Source of the DNA: Triops longicaudatus
Taxonomy: Eukaryota; Arthropoda; Branchiopoda; Notostraca; Triopsidae
Assembly (NCBI GenBank): GCA_022885665.1
Contig: JAGQDJ010000206.1
Coordinates: 1 to 64,000 of the forward strand
DNA length: 64,000 nucleotides
Direction: 5' to 3'
Part shown: positions 1 to 13,400 of the stretch, piece after piece
Numbering within the stretch: position 1 is the first letter of the stretch
Layout: each line of letters opens with the position of its first letter
Position numbers and translations under genes: made by a program
The notes under the pieces: model-generated
What the model was told of the DNA's origin: nothing
Databases searched by the model: none
The model's input: the letters and a program-made list of their open reading frames with translations, nothing else

Positions 1-68
1 TATATATTACGTATGCTTAAAAATATTGTTTTTGCTGTTCTTTTTGTAAATAATTTGTTTTCTTTTAG

Positions 69-3000
69 ATTCCGATCGTTGAAGATGAAATGAAACGCGC
101 AGCAGGAGAAAAACCCGATTCCGAAACGACCAGTAGCACCAGTCCTTCCACAGGGGGCGGGGCACAGCGTTTGGTGACCGCTGACGGTACCTACGCCACC
201 CAATCTGCCTTTAGCACCGTTAGGTAAAATTAAATTTGGCATATTAGTTGTAAGTTTGTTTTGAAATGGGACAAAATACGTAAAACTTGACTTCTAAAAA
301 AAAACTTGAAAATTATAGTCCGAAAATATTATTTTTTTATGTAAAGTTTTAATATTCGTATAGTTTGCTGTATTATGTTAGGTTATTGCATCACAGGCAT
401 TAAATCAAAGTTTTTTGTCTTCGTTTTTATGTCTTAGTTTTTATGTCTTAGTTATTAAAAAAGGAAGATTTATAGTGAAATCGTAAAATTTTTTCGAGCT
501 AAATGGCTCTCGTACCGCGCAAGTCGAAGCCCGTGCATATACCATTGTATGGGGCTGGGCAAACCACGCGTAAGTCGAGGCAAAGTTATGAGAAGTCTGA
601 AAAGTGAGTGGAATCTTCGAAACCTTTAGAACTTTACAAATTAATGAGTTTTAGGGAAGTTCCTGGAACGTTTTGTTAATTTTTACGTATTTTAAATTTT
701 CTAATTGAAAATTATTACTGAAATTTAAGGAAAATTTCAAGCTTGAAGGCTCGCAAACCGCGCAAGTCGAAACCTTTGCACTAAATAGTATTGCAAGGAA
801 AAGGGCAAAACCTGCGTAAGTCAAGGCAAAAGCCGTAAGGATCCGAAAAATGTGCAGCATTTTTTAAGATATTGTAAAAATAACGAGCTATAACGACCTT
901 ATAAAAGTATTTCTCTTATAAAAGTATTTTTCTTAGGTCTTTTAAAGGCTTGAAGCGAAGATCAGTTTTTTTTTCCAATTAATCAGTCAAACACTTCAAA
1001 TTTTTCTATTTATATATACTATTGCCCAAAGAAATATGATTTAACATTGATAACCATATAATAGCATTTAACTTTTTGTGTAAATTTCATTAATTTTCAC
1101 TTAAATTGCCTCAAATTAACCGATTTTTTTATTATTATTTCTAGTACGGTGAAAAAAGATGAAGAACGCCCACCTTTAAGAAAATACCTCCTGGAAGGCG
1201 ATTTCTTCCTCGGCGCCGCCATTGGCTCCACCGTCACCAAACTCGCGTTGCGATACAGCCTCCTGGAAGCGGATTCTGTCAAGCAAAACAAGTTTGTCGC
1301 TGAAGCCATGCTTATTATCGCCTCTATTCTCCATCTTGGCCGCTCTGGTACTATTAATAATACATTAATAAAAAAAAATTAACGGAAATAATCGAAAACA
1401 GGAAATGTATTAATAAAGACAAAGTTGACGCGAGTTGAAAGTGAAATTTAATTTTTTCATGTTTTTAACGCAGGTTTGCCCTCGAAAGCTATGACCAACG
1501 ACGATGCAGGTCGACTGAGCACGTGTTTGCAAGTTTTGGCGCAGCGATCGCCCGTTTTGGTGGACATTTTCAGCGCTGGTAGCCGTAGGGCATTGTCCAA
1601 AATGTTACAGGCCAAAGCAGAAGAAGAAGCTACGTTGCAGAAAGTAATTAAACATAGAAAAACTGCAAAGAAATTGTATTTGTTTCTTTTCTGTTTTGTA
1701 GCTTTTTTTTATTCTTTATTTTATTTTTCGTGCTTAGGCCTATTTATGTATGTTTCGCTTTTTTGCTATTTTTTTACTTTTACTTTATTTTTCCTGTTTT
1801 TATTCTATTTGTCTTTTTTATTTTTCGTGCATGTAGGCCATCCTTTTATTAGTTTATTTATGTTTGGATACGTCAATTTATTTTCTTTCTTTTTTTCCGT
1901 TACAGAATCAAGACAAGAATGCCAACAGGTGCATTCAAGCGGACGACATCATCAGTTTCGCCCAGTTGGCGTCCAAGTCGGACTTGGGTGGCACAGAAGA
2001 CGTGTTTGAGCTGAGTTTGAGCCAAGCGTTAAGCGGGGGCTTAAGCAGCCGCAAAGACGCGGAAGCACAGAGCACGAAATTGAACAAAGTGACGCAGTTG
2101 ACGGGCTTTTCTGACCCGGTTTACGCCGAAGCGTACGTTAACGTCAACCAGTACGATATCGTCCTTGATGTACTGATTGTCAACCAAACAGGTAAACAAT
2201 AATAATAATAATATTGAATTAAAAAATATATATTTGAAAAAAATATGGACAATAAAAGGAAAGAAAAGGGAAAAGAAAACTGTTTGTAACCTATTGTCAA
2301 TAGGATATGCCTGTTGCGCTAAAGCACAAAAATTAAAGTTGGGGAAAAAATAATGGAAATTGTAAACAAGAATTTTAAGTTTCTTGGTTTACAGTAATTA
2401 GAGTTGATGTATTAGATTTTTGCATTAATAAGGTGTTTTTTATGTTTTAGCGGATACTTTGCAGAACTGCACGCTGGAATTGGCCACTTTGGGCGATTTG
2501 AAGCTGGTGGAGAAACCGTCACCTATTATTTTAGCTCCACATGACTTTGCCAACATTAAAGCCTCAGTGAAAGTGGCTTCTACAGAGAACGGCATCATTT
2601 TCGGCAACATTGGTAACGAAACGTGTCTGAAAACAAACAATAAATATAAAAAAGAACGAAGTAGTTGCAAAGATCGAAAATCGTTGTTTTCCTTTTTTGT
2701 TTATTTTTTGTATGTTCATTCTTGTCCGTTTCATTTTCTTAAATTTAATTTGTTGAACATATAAACAAGAAATTGAAGAGAGAAAAGTTAATAATTAATT
2801 AAAAATTAACTATGAGAATTAAACGATAAAAAGGTAATTAAAGAAAAATTCTAATATTATTTTTGAATTTTGCAGTGTATGACGTCATTGGCTCGCAGTC
2901 GGATCGCAACGTAGTGGTATTGAACGACATTCATATTGATATCATGGACTATATCGTCCCTGCATCGTGCACCGACTCGGAATTCCGTCAAATGTGGGCG

Positions 3001-4534
3001 GATTTCGAGTGGGAGAACAAAGTAAATCATGTTTATTGCGTTTGAGGAACTCCGCATAATTTTCCTTATTTTTCCTGAGTTTAGCCCTTTTTTGGAATTT
3101 TGTATATTTTTTTTCGTTTATTTTTAGGTTAGTTTCTACTCACGTTTTTGGTCGCTTATTTGCGAACTCTTGAAATTTTTTCCTATTTAACTCGGGTTTC
3201 AGTATTAATTACGGAATTTTAGTTAATTTAGCTTGTTTTGTAGGAATTTCTACAATAGCTTCTCAGCTTTTTTTTTAAAAAAAAGAAAATCTTATTTTGG
3301 TATTTGCTTGGACTTTTATACTTTCACGTTTGATTATTTGCTTTGCTATATTTACGTATTTGTACTTCATATTTGAATCTTTGTGTTTCTAAACTTCATA
3401 TTTTTAGTTCTGTGTACTTTTTGTTTCTTAAATTTATTACCAATTTCTTGTATTCCCGACGAATTCTTCGTTAAGTTTATTTACTTCTTTAGGAACTTTT
3501 CATTTTGTGTTATTTCTGAGTTTTTAGTAATTTCGTTTGGATTTAATCCCGTGTAACAATGAAAAACTTGGAACGTAATTGGAATTCATATTTTTAATTT
3601 TTTTTTTTTTTTTTTGCGTTTTCCTAGGTGACGGTGAATACGAGCATCACGGACTTGCATGAGTACATGAACCATTTGGTCAAGAGTACCAACATGAAGT
3701 CGTTGACGCCCGAAAAAGCTTTAATGGGCGATTGTGGCTTCATGGCCGCCAATTTGTACGCGAGGTCTATCTTTGGCGAGGACGCTTTGGCCAATTTGAG
3801 TGTCGAAAAGCCCTTTGGCAAGCCAGATGCGCCCGTGATTGGACACATCAGAATTCGTGCTAAAAGCCAGGTACGCTTACTTGACCTCATAGGCTTTAAC
3901 CACGCCCCTTTTTATTTAATTGGCGCAGGAAACCAATTCAAACTCGACTTGGCCAGTTTTATCGAAATTATGGGTATTTTTCGTGATAGTTGATAATTTG
4001 TCTTACGTAAGCCATGTTCTTTTAATTCATGATACCAAGTGGGGGCAAAAATAATATCGTTCAAGTTGAAAGATTACAGATTTGTCGTGTATTTTTGAGA
4101 CACTTTTAAGTGAACATAAAGAAGAAATGTACATATCCCTGTTCTAACTACACAGCAGTTGAGTGAACAGCGTTGCGCAACGCTTCAGCGTGCCGACGGA
4201 AAAGAAGTATTCATTCTTGCCAGTAACACACGCAGTAGGTTGCGTTTACAGTGCAGTTTAGTGGCAGTCGCGGGTGAAAACGTTCGATGGAAACATTTCC
4301 TTGTTCTCACTCTTTTTATCTGAATTTCGAACATTTTTCAAGCGCTTGTCATACAAAGTGTGAACGGTTGAAAGAAGACTGTCTAGTAAACAACTAATGT
4401 GGCGTTAAGTGTTAGATTGCGTTTTTATTACACTTATTAACATGTGTCTACACTTTGTGTAGGGTATGGCGCTAAGCTTGGGCGATAAGATCAACACGAT
4501 CCAGAAAGCGGCACCGAAAGCTACCGCTGCTTGA
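69..4534 (+). CDS. COPB1: Coatomer subunit beta (beta-COP), 3' part of gene
   Basis: Subunit of the COPI coat, which forms Golgi-to-ER and intra-Golgi vesicles on cytosolic membrane faces. Eight exons are visible: 69-223, 1145-1347, 1474-1643, 1906-2191, 2451-2612, 2876-3021, 3628-3870, 4463-4534. They join in frame into 478 residues ending at TGA 4532-4534; the N-terminal half lies left of the window. Diagnostic stretches seen: LNKVTQLTGFSDPVYAEAYV, QNCTLELATLGDLKLVEKPS, APHDFANIKASVKVASTENG, GFMAANLYARSIFGEDALAN and the last-exon GMALSLGDKIN. These match the C-terminal appendage region of animal beta-COP almost residue for residue. The end (NTIQKAAPKATAA) differs from the vertebrate tail. 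All donors are GT and acceptors AG. A short linker of Ser, Thr and Gly replaces the vertebrate sequence after the first exon's opening residues. Identification is certain; exon edges follow frame and homology. Confidence 0.96.
505..840 (+). repeat. Two diverged copies of a dispersed GCGTAAGTCGAGGC repeat
   Basis: In the first visible COPB1 intron (224-1144) two blocks, about 508-585 and 750-832, share the order: CGCGCAAGTCGAA, then about 20 bases, then a short TAT/GTATTGCAAGG-like stretch, then GCGTAAGTCGAGGC or GCGTAAGTCAAGGC. Related cores recur near 36.9, 37.1, 39.5, 53.9, 54.2 and 55.3 kb, so this is an interspersed family. No open reading frame or terminal repeat is visible. Confidence 0.5.
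4169..4184. repeat. Perfect 16-bp palindrome in COPB1 intron
   Basis: AGCGTTGCGCAACGCT is its own reverse complement. It lies in the last COPB1 intron (3871-4462), which otherwise shows no recognisable element. It could be a binding site for a dimeric factor or chance. Confidence 0.4.
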
Positions 4535-4858
4535 GAAAGAAATCACCCTGGTGTGTAATCGGATTTTTTTTCTTATGGAATATTGGCTTGTGGAAGTTTA
4601 TTATGGTAATTACTACAGAAAAAATGGGGGCTTTTTATGGATTTTTCCTGCTCGCTCTGCCATGATACGATACGTTGTAAACTGTAACACCCCGAAGGAA
4701 GAAAATATATTCACTTTTCCCTTGTTGAAATTTATTTGTTTGTTTTTCAAAATATAAAATATTTGGTTCCGTGCAAGTCTGACACGGTTAAGTTAAAAGA
4801 CATGTGTTTAAAGGAAGAATTACTTAGCGGCCTCATAAAAAGCTTGTCGGTTATCTGA

Positions 4859-4864
4859 AATAAA
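4859..4864 (+). terminator. Candidate poly(A) signal of COPB1
   Basis: AATAAA 325 bases after the COPB1 stop and about 215 bases before the proposed first coding exon of the next gene on the same strand. No closer canonical hexamer was noticed. Confidence 0.45.
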
Positions 4865-5077
4865 ACTCGTGTGAGGAAACAAATTGCCCGTGACTGAGCA
4901 CATATTTAGAGGCTGACTAGTCTCCGGGTTTTACTACTACACCTCAGGTAACGATCGCGTATTTACTTTATTGAGAGAGTGTAGTGTGTACACATTTTCG
5001 GGGTGTTCCAAGTGTGTTTAGGAAACACCATACGCCAGTCGCTTTCTCTGTGTCGACGAAGAAGGTTCTGTGATCGA

Positions 5078-8000
5078 ATGAAGAGCACAGGTAACGGAAT
5101 TTCAGTTACTTTTTTTTTTACTGCTCAGTTGCGTTTTCAGTTCCATTTAACATGTGTTACCGAGCAAAGCATCGCGATCTTTAGTGCTAGTTTCGTTCGG
5201 TAGCACGTATTTAATTAATTCAAACTATTTGGATGTTCCGAGCATCGTAAGAATGTGTTACTGAGTGGAGGATAGAACGAAGATCCGCAGTGTTTTGCTC
5301 GGCAAGTTGAGACAGTGGAAAGGCAGAATTAATGACTTTATTCGTGAGCTGTTTTCTTTATTTATTTTGTTAAAAGTCGTTAGCGTGGCTTGCATTCGTG
5401 AAGGAAATTATGTTCGGGTGTTATATGTTGTTCTGCGTATCGTTGTTGTTTTTTGCTTCATGACATCGTGTTTTTTATGTGACGTAACATGGTGTTCATT
5501 TCGTTCAGGTTGTGTAGCATTACTTGCTATTTATGGTTAATAGTTTGAGTCTTCGTAAGTCCATTGTTGAACTGGACTTTCTTGTGATTTAGCGAAGAGT
5601 TTAAATTCAGTTTTACTTACCTGTTTAGTTAAACTTTGAGATTTTGGAGTTCTGTAAATAAAAATGATCTATTACAAATATTTAACACCGATTCAAACAT
5701 TGAAAACTCTTTGTTCTTTATAGTTCGAAATATTATACCTAAAAAAATTCAGACGAGACTCGTAAAAAATATTGTCCGTGGAACCTAAGTGTGTGTTTTA
5801 TGTTTCACTGTGGAGGCAAGTGGTCTTTTTGAAATTAATAATAATAATTTCTATTAGCAAGGCAGCCCAACGATTTCGAGCGACGAAAAAGTGCTGTAGC
5901 ACCACCGGACACGAGTTACGAGCCGGCGAATGGAGGATGGGGCTGGTGCGTGGTAGCTGGTGCTTGTGTCGTCATGGTAAGCCAATGGTTCCTAAACGTG
6001 GGTAAAATGACTTTAAATAAAATAACAGTGGTTTTGCTTGGGTTTAATGAAAACCACGAACTTCTTAGAAAGAAAACACGTTAAGGATTAAACACTGCTA
6101 AGTTACCATCGCTTCAGCGAAAACAAAAACGGCGCCAGTTATTTCGCAGTCAGTTTTGAGTTGCAGTATTCTCGATGGTTTGGTGAGAGGCGCTATGCAA
6201 TAATGAATTATTTCCACCGTGTCAAAGAGTCGCAGCTTACCGAACCTTCGCGAAAGTCCAGCAATGGCGGTTGAGCGTTGGTACGAAGCGGTGCGCTTCA
6301 GGTCTCTCGCGATGAAGGGGAAATTCATTGTTGGCCAACGCCGTCTACACAGCAAACAGATTGGAAAATCTAAGTGAAACGCTTAGTGAACTTTGACAAC
6401 AATGACAAGCTCACATTTAATGGTAGCAGTTGTAATTAAAGGCAAGAAATTAGTTTCTAGTTTCAAAAGCGTTAATTGTTGCGAGACTAGGAATTATGCA
6501 AGGTAAACTTTATATATTTAGAATTGAATAAATGTTAGTTTGGCGCCTGACTGCGAAAAGGTTGTGAAGAATTAGGCTTGGCTGTATCAATGAGGGATTT
6601 TACATTAATGCTTCGTCACGTATGTGTGTGGGGCTTTTATGTTTCTTTACTTAGATGGTTGTTCCAACCGCCCTGACGTCGTTCGGTGTCTTGGTTCCCG
6701 TCATATCCAAGAGATTTGACATCACAATGGCCGAAGTATCGTGGGTACCAGCTATTGCTGCAGCCACATGGAACTTCTCAGGTTTTAAAGATATTTTATT
6801 GTGAAAATTAAATACAACTAAAAGCAATCAGTTAAAAAGTTAATTTTGAGTTATTATAACTTTTATGACTTAATTTTTTAAATGTGTTCTATATTTCATT
6901 AGTGAAGACTTATTTCTTTAATTTTAAAGATTGTATTAAAAAATTTCTTGTTGTACAGCTCCATATGGTGCGGCGATTGTGAAGTACTACTCTCATCGAA
7001 GCGTCGCTATGTTTGGCACCTTGCTCATGTTCAGTGGGCTTTTCCTCTCAGCGTTTAGCGATAGCCTCTTCACACTGTACATAACGTATGGTATCATGGG
7101 AGGTAAAACTGCAAAATTACGTAATTTATAATGTTCTCACCTTATGCGGCTGAAGTCATAAGAAACTGCGCTGTAAGAGGAACCAAGTGTTAACAATCTG
7201 TGGGGCGTACTGCAAACCTGAGGTTCTTACTTTCACCGCAAGGAGCGCTATTTGCAGGCTATAAAAGTAAGGCTACAGTTTATTTACGGTGACCACGTGA
7301 ACGTAGTTATCAAGTGGCGCTCCATGCGGTGAAAGTAAGAACCTTAGATTTGACATACGCCCTATTTTTATATATTTTATAACTAAAAAGTTTCATTAAA
7401 AAATAATTTGCTTACGTTAAAATAGGCTTAGGAGCAACATTAGCCGGAGGCGTGGGTCTGTTTCTAGTACAAGAGTATTTCACTACCAACAGAGCCAAAG
7501 CAAACGGAATAACAATGGCTGGGAGTTCGATTGGACAAATGACGATTCCGCTGATACTCCAGATCCTTTTAGACACTTATGAATACCGTGGAGCGTTGAT
7601 AATCTATTCGGGCATTATCTTGCAAGCTTGCGTGGCAGCAGCTTTGTACCAGCCTTCGAAGAGACACCGCCGTAGACGAAAAATACTTCCAACTGAAGAA
7701 GTACTCACTCCGAGCCTGGAAGAGCCTGAAGCTCCGCCTATTTACGAACCCAGAACACGCTCGCAAAGCTGGTCCCACCCTAAAGGCTATTCCAGCGTGG
7801 CACAAGAAGAAAATTCGAATCTCAAACATTCTTATGAGTCTTTGAGTTCGAAGAGCCATCTAGAGGTGGTTTCGGAAGAATTATCACCAGAACCCAAGAA
7901 AAATTTACTTAGAGAGTTACAGAAGGACATTAACCATCCAGAAGTAAACGTACTCCATGTCGAACCGAAGAGAAGTACCCAAAGATCATTTTCAGTGTGC

Positions 8001-9908
8001 TCGGAATCGCACCGGCCGAAACTAACGTCTTCGGTAGAAATTCTGAACAATGTAGTCATGATGGGGAGTGTCATGTCCCTAGCTTCTTTACCACCATTAT
8101 ACCCAGTACTTGAGGAGGTACAGAGTACTTTGGAAGACAGGGTAGAGGTACCGGTTAAGAGGAAATGGTGGGTACCGAAGTGTCCGAAATTGTCAGAAAT
8201 GTTGCAGTTTGGGTTGTTGAAGAATCCATTTTTTCTGTTGTCCACTACGAGTGCCGCAATAGGCAGGTTAGTGTACCAGGAAGTCAATGTACTGGTACCT
8301 TCCTTCGGGCAATCTATCGGCTTGTCACCCCGCCTAGCGGCAAGCTTGTTAACTATTTTAGCGTTGTGTGATACTTCGGCCAGATTGCTGGTACCGGTAT
8401 TGTCCGATCGTCTAGCACCGAAGATTAACAGGGTACAAGTATTTACCTCCGGGTACTTGTTGTGCAGTATTGCCTGCTTAGGTACTTTTTATTCTTTATC
8501 GCGTTTTACTGTTATTTTGTTTGTTTTTGAAGAAACTTACTTTTTGCATTTAATTCTTATTTCTTGCATGTCTTCAAAAATTCAAGAAAACGTTTTCAGA
8601 CAATGGCATGTGAAATAATTTTGGGGGTTTTAGGTTTTTCATTTGCTGATTCGTACGCGACGTTAGCAGTTTCTTGTGGATTGTACGGGTTTGGAGTAGG
8701 AGGCAATACTTCGCTGGGTATTGTCATTCTGGTCGAGAACCTGGGCTTGGAAAACTTGACTGCCGCTTTCGGGTTGTCAATATTTCTGAGTTGTTTCACA
8801 CTACTGCCCGGAGTTCCTCTTATAGGTATTAAGATTTTTAGATTATTAAGAGTATTTTTTCAACGGAGAAGGAATGTTCTACATGCAACGAATACTTGAA
8901 AACTTTTCCAAATAGCAGTAAGACGTTGGACCCTAAAATTATTTTTTTGTCCTGGGCCAAATTATGTTGTTAAACTGCTGCATTAAAGTTAGCAGTTTTG
9001 AAGCAGTTTGTCAAGAATGATCGCAGTTAAGCATGTTTGTTGCTTCACAGATAAGGATTTGTTTAATAGAATATAGATTGACTTTTCTGAGACTAAACAG
9101 GCGATCCGCTAGAGGCGCTGGGAAACAACACTCGTGAGTTTCTCAGCTGCCACGTGTCAAAACGCCCATCTTGCCATGTTGTGAAAGTGGCGTTGCCCGT
9201 GCAAAAACCGTTGAAAATTGCGCGAGCACTGTAAACATGGTTTTTCGGTCTTAAAATTGGGTCAACCGCAGAAAACGTTCAAAATGGGATGGACATTATC
9301 GGCAGTCTAGTAAGCGGAAACCACAGGACGCCATGTTGGCAATAGTCGCTTAAGGATATAGCTCATTGCTTTTTATCGGAAATAACTTTCTCGAACATAC
9401 AAAAAAAGTTTTTAAATCTGCTTCATATTATGATAAAAAAAATAAAGAAAACTCAAAACTTGGCTCACGATTTTCGTCTTACTCCGCTATTCCTGATATT
9501 ACCTGCCATATTTCGCGAGACTTTGTAGCTCTGCTCGTATACCAAGAAAATAACAACGTGTGTTTACTTGCAGTTTTTACAGTACTTATATTATTACACA
9601 AAAACGAAACTGAGTTTCCGAATTGTCTTTAAAATAATAGTGTAATAGTATTACACTATCATTTTTATCAATATCCCTTTCAAATGTGAAGAAATGATTT
9701 TCGTACAATTTCTGGTCATTTACCACCGTAATACTTTTTATTGGCATTTTCAGGTTACATCCAGTCAGTGACGCAGAGTTTCAACCTGTGCTTCCTGATC
9801 TTGTTTTGTTTGATGTCTACATGCGTCTTACAATGGATTGCTATGCCATACGTGATCCGGTGGAACGAAGCCGAGAAATCCAAACGAAATTCCAATACTA
9901 ACTGTTGA
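5078..9908 (+). CDS. Monocarboxylate transporter-like protein (SLC16, MFS fold)
   Basis: Predicted plasma-membrane 12-helix transporter for proton-coupled monocarboxylates or related organic acids. Exons: 5078-5090, 5858-5976, 6655-6781, 6959-7102, 7426-8481, 8634-8825, 9754-9908; they sum to 601 residues. The SLC16 signature before helix 1 appears as NGGWGWCVVAGACVVM (residues about 29-44; the usual PDGGWGW has Asp replaced by Asn). Helices 2-5 run through exons 3-5 (ISKRFDITMAEVSWVPAIAA and GLGATLAGGVGLFLVQEYF are typical). A long charged cytosolic loop follows, then helices 7-12 ending VIRWNEAEKSKRNSNTNC. The 13-base first coding exon (MKST) is inferred from a CACAG|GTAACG donor with matching phase and is the weakest part. 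Substrate cannot be told from sequence. A polyadenylation hexamer lies 15 bases after the stop. The last exon has a broken duplicate at 17080-17234. Confidence 0.88.
7203..7362. mobile_element. MITE-like element with about 50-bp terminal inverted repeats
   Basis: In the SLC16 intron 7103-7425, the stretch beginning GGGCGTACTGCAAACCTGAG is answered in reverse complement at the right end (GGGCGTATGTCAAATCTAAG). Both arms continue with GGTTCTTACTTTCACCGCA and a GGAGCGC match. Only about 60 bp lie between the arms and there is no coding capacity, as expected of a miniature inverted-repeat element. No clear target-site duplication is visible, so the family is unassigned. Confidence 0.72.
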
Positions 9909-9922
9909 TAACATATTATTTT

Positions 9923-9928
9923 AATAAA
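9923..9928 (+). terminator. Poly(A) signal of SLC16-like gene
   Basis: AATAAA starting 15 bases after the stop codon of the transporter gene, a normal position for a compact 3' UTR. Confidence 0.65.
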
Positions 9929-10415
9929 GAATGGAAATATAATGCAACACTTGTGCTAAAGTGCAATGAATACTGTCCCGCCAATATTTTGCAAGCAGTT
10001 TGAAGCTGTCATGGCAAGAAACTGGTAGTGTCAAGCTCAACAAGGGTTATAAACTCATCCTCCATTTTACAGCAACGAAGAAATTAAGGAAAGGGTAAGT
10101 TTTGCCAGATGGGCCCAGCCCCGGAAAATTGCATGAGGTTCAAGGTCGGGCAAAACTCTTTGGGAACCTGTTGTAGAGAACGAGGTTGGAGAGGTAGAGG
10201 AGGGTAGGGACAAAAGTAACAAGACGCGAAAGTAACAAAAGCCATAACTTTTAAACGAGAGGTTTCTTGTGGCCTGAAAAGGGCGGTGTGAGATCTACAA
10301 TAAATCTAAGATGGCGACACAGTAGCTGTCGTGAGCGAAACTTCAACATTGTCGACTTGTGCTTTTTCAATACACAGGATAAATTCCTCTCCCTAGCCTA
10401 GACACATTAGAAAGT
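9929..10415. other. Intergenic, convergent gene ends
   Basis: The space between the 3' ends of the SLC16-like gene (+) and the phosphatase-like gene (-). I see no coding exon, RNA gene or repeat here. Confidence 0.6.
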
Positions 10416-13400
10416 TTACATATTCGGGATCTCGTAGCCGGGCTCGATTGGGCAGAGTGGGATTGAGTCTGCACCGGAGTGAACCTCGACAGGCACATTG
10501 ACATAGAGCTTATTCGCATAGCTTACGCAATTTACAACGCAACCTGCGGAAAACATGTGAAGTACTCAGTATATCAAGAAATGGTCCGTTGTTTAGTGAC
10601 TTACTTGTTTTTGAAGCCACAGCGTTGGGCAAGGACTTCAGAAAGTCTGCCAGACATTCGTAGATAAATTGGTATTGTTTCTGTGAGATTTAATGATAGA
10701 TAATGTTTTAACTACGACCGATCAAGTTTGTTAGTGTGCAGTTACCTCGGTTTGGATCATGTTCATGCGGTCCGTGCGCAATCTGATGACTGTGTTGAAG
10801 ACATCGAGCTGCGACTGCGACGTGGCTGCTTGTGTCAGCCAATCGAGGGCGATGAATATGCCTGTTCGTCCCAGCCCCGTACTATAAAGCACGTTCTTGC
10901 TATGTAATCTATTTGCAACAAAGAATACTGAAACTTGAGGGGTTACAGTTACCTGCTGTGCACGAGAATCGGCGCTGCGGTCGACCAAAGAGCAACATGC
11001 TCGCGAACAGCTTTGATGAACGCCAGGAAACCAGTTGTGCTTTCAGGACAGGCGAATTTCGTAAATTTCCAAAAGTGCATTTGCTTGACCAACCGTATGG
11101 CAGAGTTTCCCTGAGAAACACAGCTTTTAGTGTCACAATACTCTTAACGTCAGTGCCATTGTTTGGTATTACGTCGTCCACTTTCAAGTGGCGAACGAAG
11201 TAGCCATCTTCTTCTGATTCGGACAAGTGAGAAACATCGATACTGCCACACGCGACGCTTTCGTTCTCCTCTGGCCAGTACGTGGCACACTCCGCTTCGT
11301 TCAATTCTTCCACGTGGGCCAGCATCACTACCAAAGGGACTTTCTGATCCAGTATCATCCGCCAGAAATCCTGCCTGGTATTAGGCATAGGATTTTGGGC
11401 TGCAATATACTCGCGCTCTCTACTAAACCCCTACATTTCGATTTTTACAAAAGACAAAAGCAATGTTATACGACAACGAGGCATTTCTGTAATTTACGTG
11501 GGTGTACGAGGCGTTGATGTAGTCACTTTTGGCCCCAGTGTAGCTTAATTTCACGCGAGAGTGCTCAACTGCAATAAAAAACAGTCGAGGGCAATGATAC
11601 AAATGCAGCTTAGTAAAGAAAAGTTAATGTCTAAGGTCAATGAACGTTGCCTGACTTACAAGGCAGGATGTCAGGGAACCGGTTCTTCGTTCTGTTTTCT
11701 GCATTGAGCGCAAACGGTTCGGGTTCGCAGTCATTGCTGAACAGTTTCACGTCCTCGAATTCAGCGTTGAGCAGAGCGCAGTTATCCGCCAGAAGTTGTT
11801 TCAAAACTTCTTGGAAATTCTGAGTTGCAATGGGCCTGTTTACAATGTAGTCATACACGGAATCCCTAGAAGATATTTCTTCTTCCGGAGCGGGCATTGG
11901 TCTCCAATTATCAGCGTTCAGGCCTTCACCAGTACGTTTACTGATGGGCATAAGCCGACTGACAAATGTGTCCTTCTTATTCTTTCTGGCTCTGCGTTAA
12001 AAACCTGTTTCGTTACAGAATAATTAATATTCAAATGTAGAATAGCTTCACTTGCCACTGAATTAATTACTCACAGGTTGAGACGGTAAGGAGGAACAGG
12101 ACCAAAGTCGACAACCCGGCGATCAATCCGATGAGTAATCCAGACAATCCTATTTCCTTACCTAAGCACGAAGTTAATGTGATAAAAGGAAATCGGCCAG
12201 GCATATATTTTTAAGTTATGCCTGCGATTTTAAGTTTGTGAATGTCTGAATTGTGGTGTCCCTCTACACAGACTTTTCTTTTCTGACTTCTTTTAAGCGT
12301 ATAATAAAAGTCTAGAAACATGTAAAAAAATCAAAGTCGCCTTTTGCATACTTTTGACACACGAGTCATAATCAGCCATAACAGGATCAGACATCTCGCT
12401 TTCGAAGCCATAATAGAACGACCTGACCTGGATTTTAGAAATCTTGATCCTTTGCAGGTAAAGTTCCCATAGGTGAGATGCAGTTTCACTCGTAGTTTCG
12501 TTTCGGAAAAGGATGTCCTTACCGTCGTCACCCTACGAGAGGGATTTTAAAAACTCGTTGTGAACGTTATGAATACATTTTAGCTTACACTTTCGAAGAA
12601 TTCTATAAAGTAACGGATGCACCGCGGAGACTTGATGACGTTCGGTGGATCCCATTTCGCGATCCCGTTTCTTTCGCTGTTACCAAAGAAACAAATCAGA
12701 TTCTGAGGCGGATTGGGGACACCTGTAGAAATGGATTTTCATAAAAAGCGGCCAGAAATAAAAAACGCAGTTCACTGTTTAACAGTTGAGCCGTTGTTTG
12801 TACTGGCTGTTGGCTTAATTTTCTACGCCCGCAAGCAGTTAATAGAGGAACAACTTGCACTTTGTAGCGTCCTGAGCACGACTGGGAAGCATCGAAGTGT
12901 GGAAAGCAGTCCGAATGGGTTAGATTAACATAAACTTCGCCACTTGTATCGTTCTCGTGGAAGCATTTGGGGCTCACGCTTTCAGTTGTTAACTGGTTTG
13001 AAGTTTCTTCTTCAGACCACGTGATTTTTAAACCTCGCACAAATCGAATCAACGTCGGATGCAGGACTAAGCGTAAAGAAGCCCACGCTAATCCAGCCGA
13101 AGATGTCTTTAAGTTGAAGTATTCGCCTGGATCTATGCCAATGAAGAAGATTAATCTGTGCGACAACGGTCAGAACTATTGAGCGAAACGAATTTGTTTC
13201 CTCTTCGTGTGACTTCCTGCCACACTGTAAATTCATTTCATTGTCATTTCGTATAGTTTTGTGACAAAATAGTCTATTAAGTTACCTGGGAAATCCGTAG
13301 AAAACCACATTCTCGTAGATAGCAATACCCCGGATACGTTCGCATAAACAGGTGTAACACTGGCGTAATAATACATGCAGGGTAAATAATGGAGATCCAC

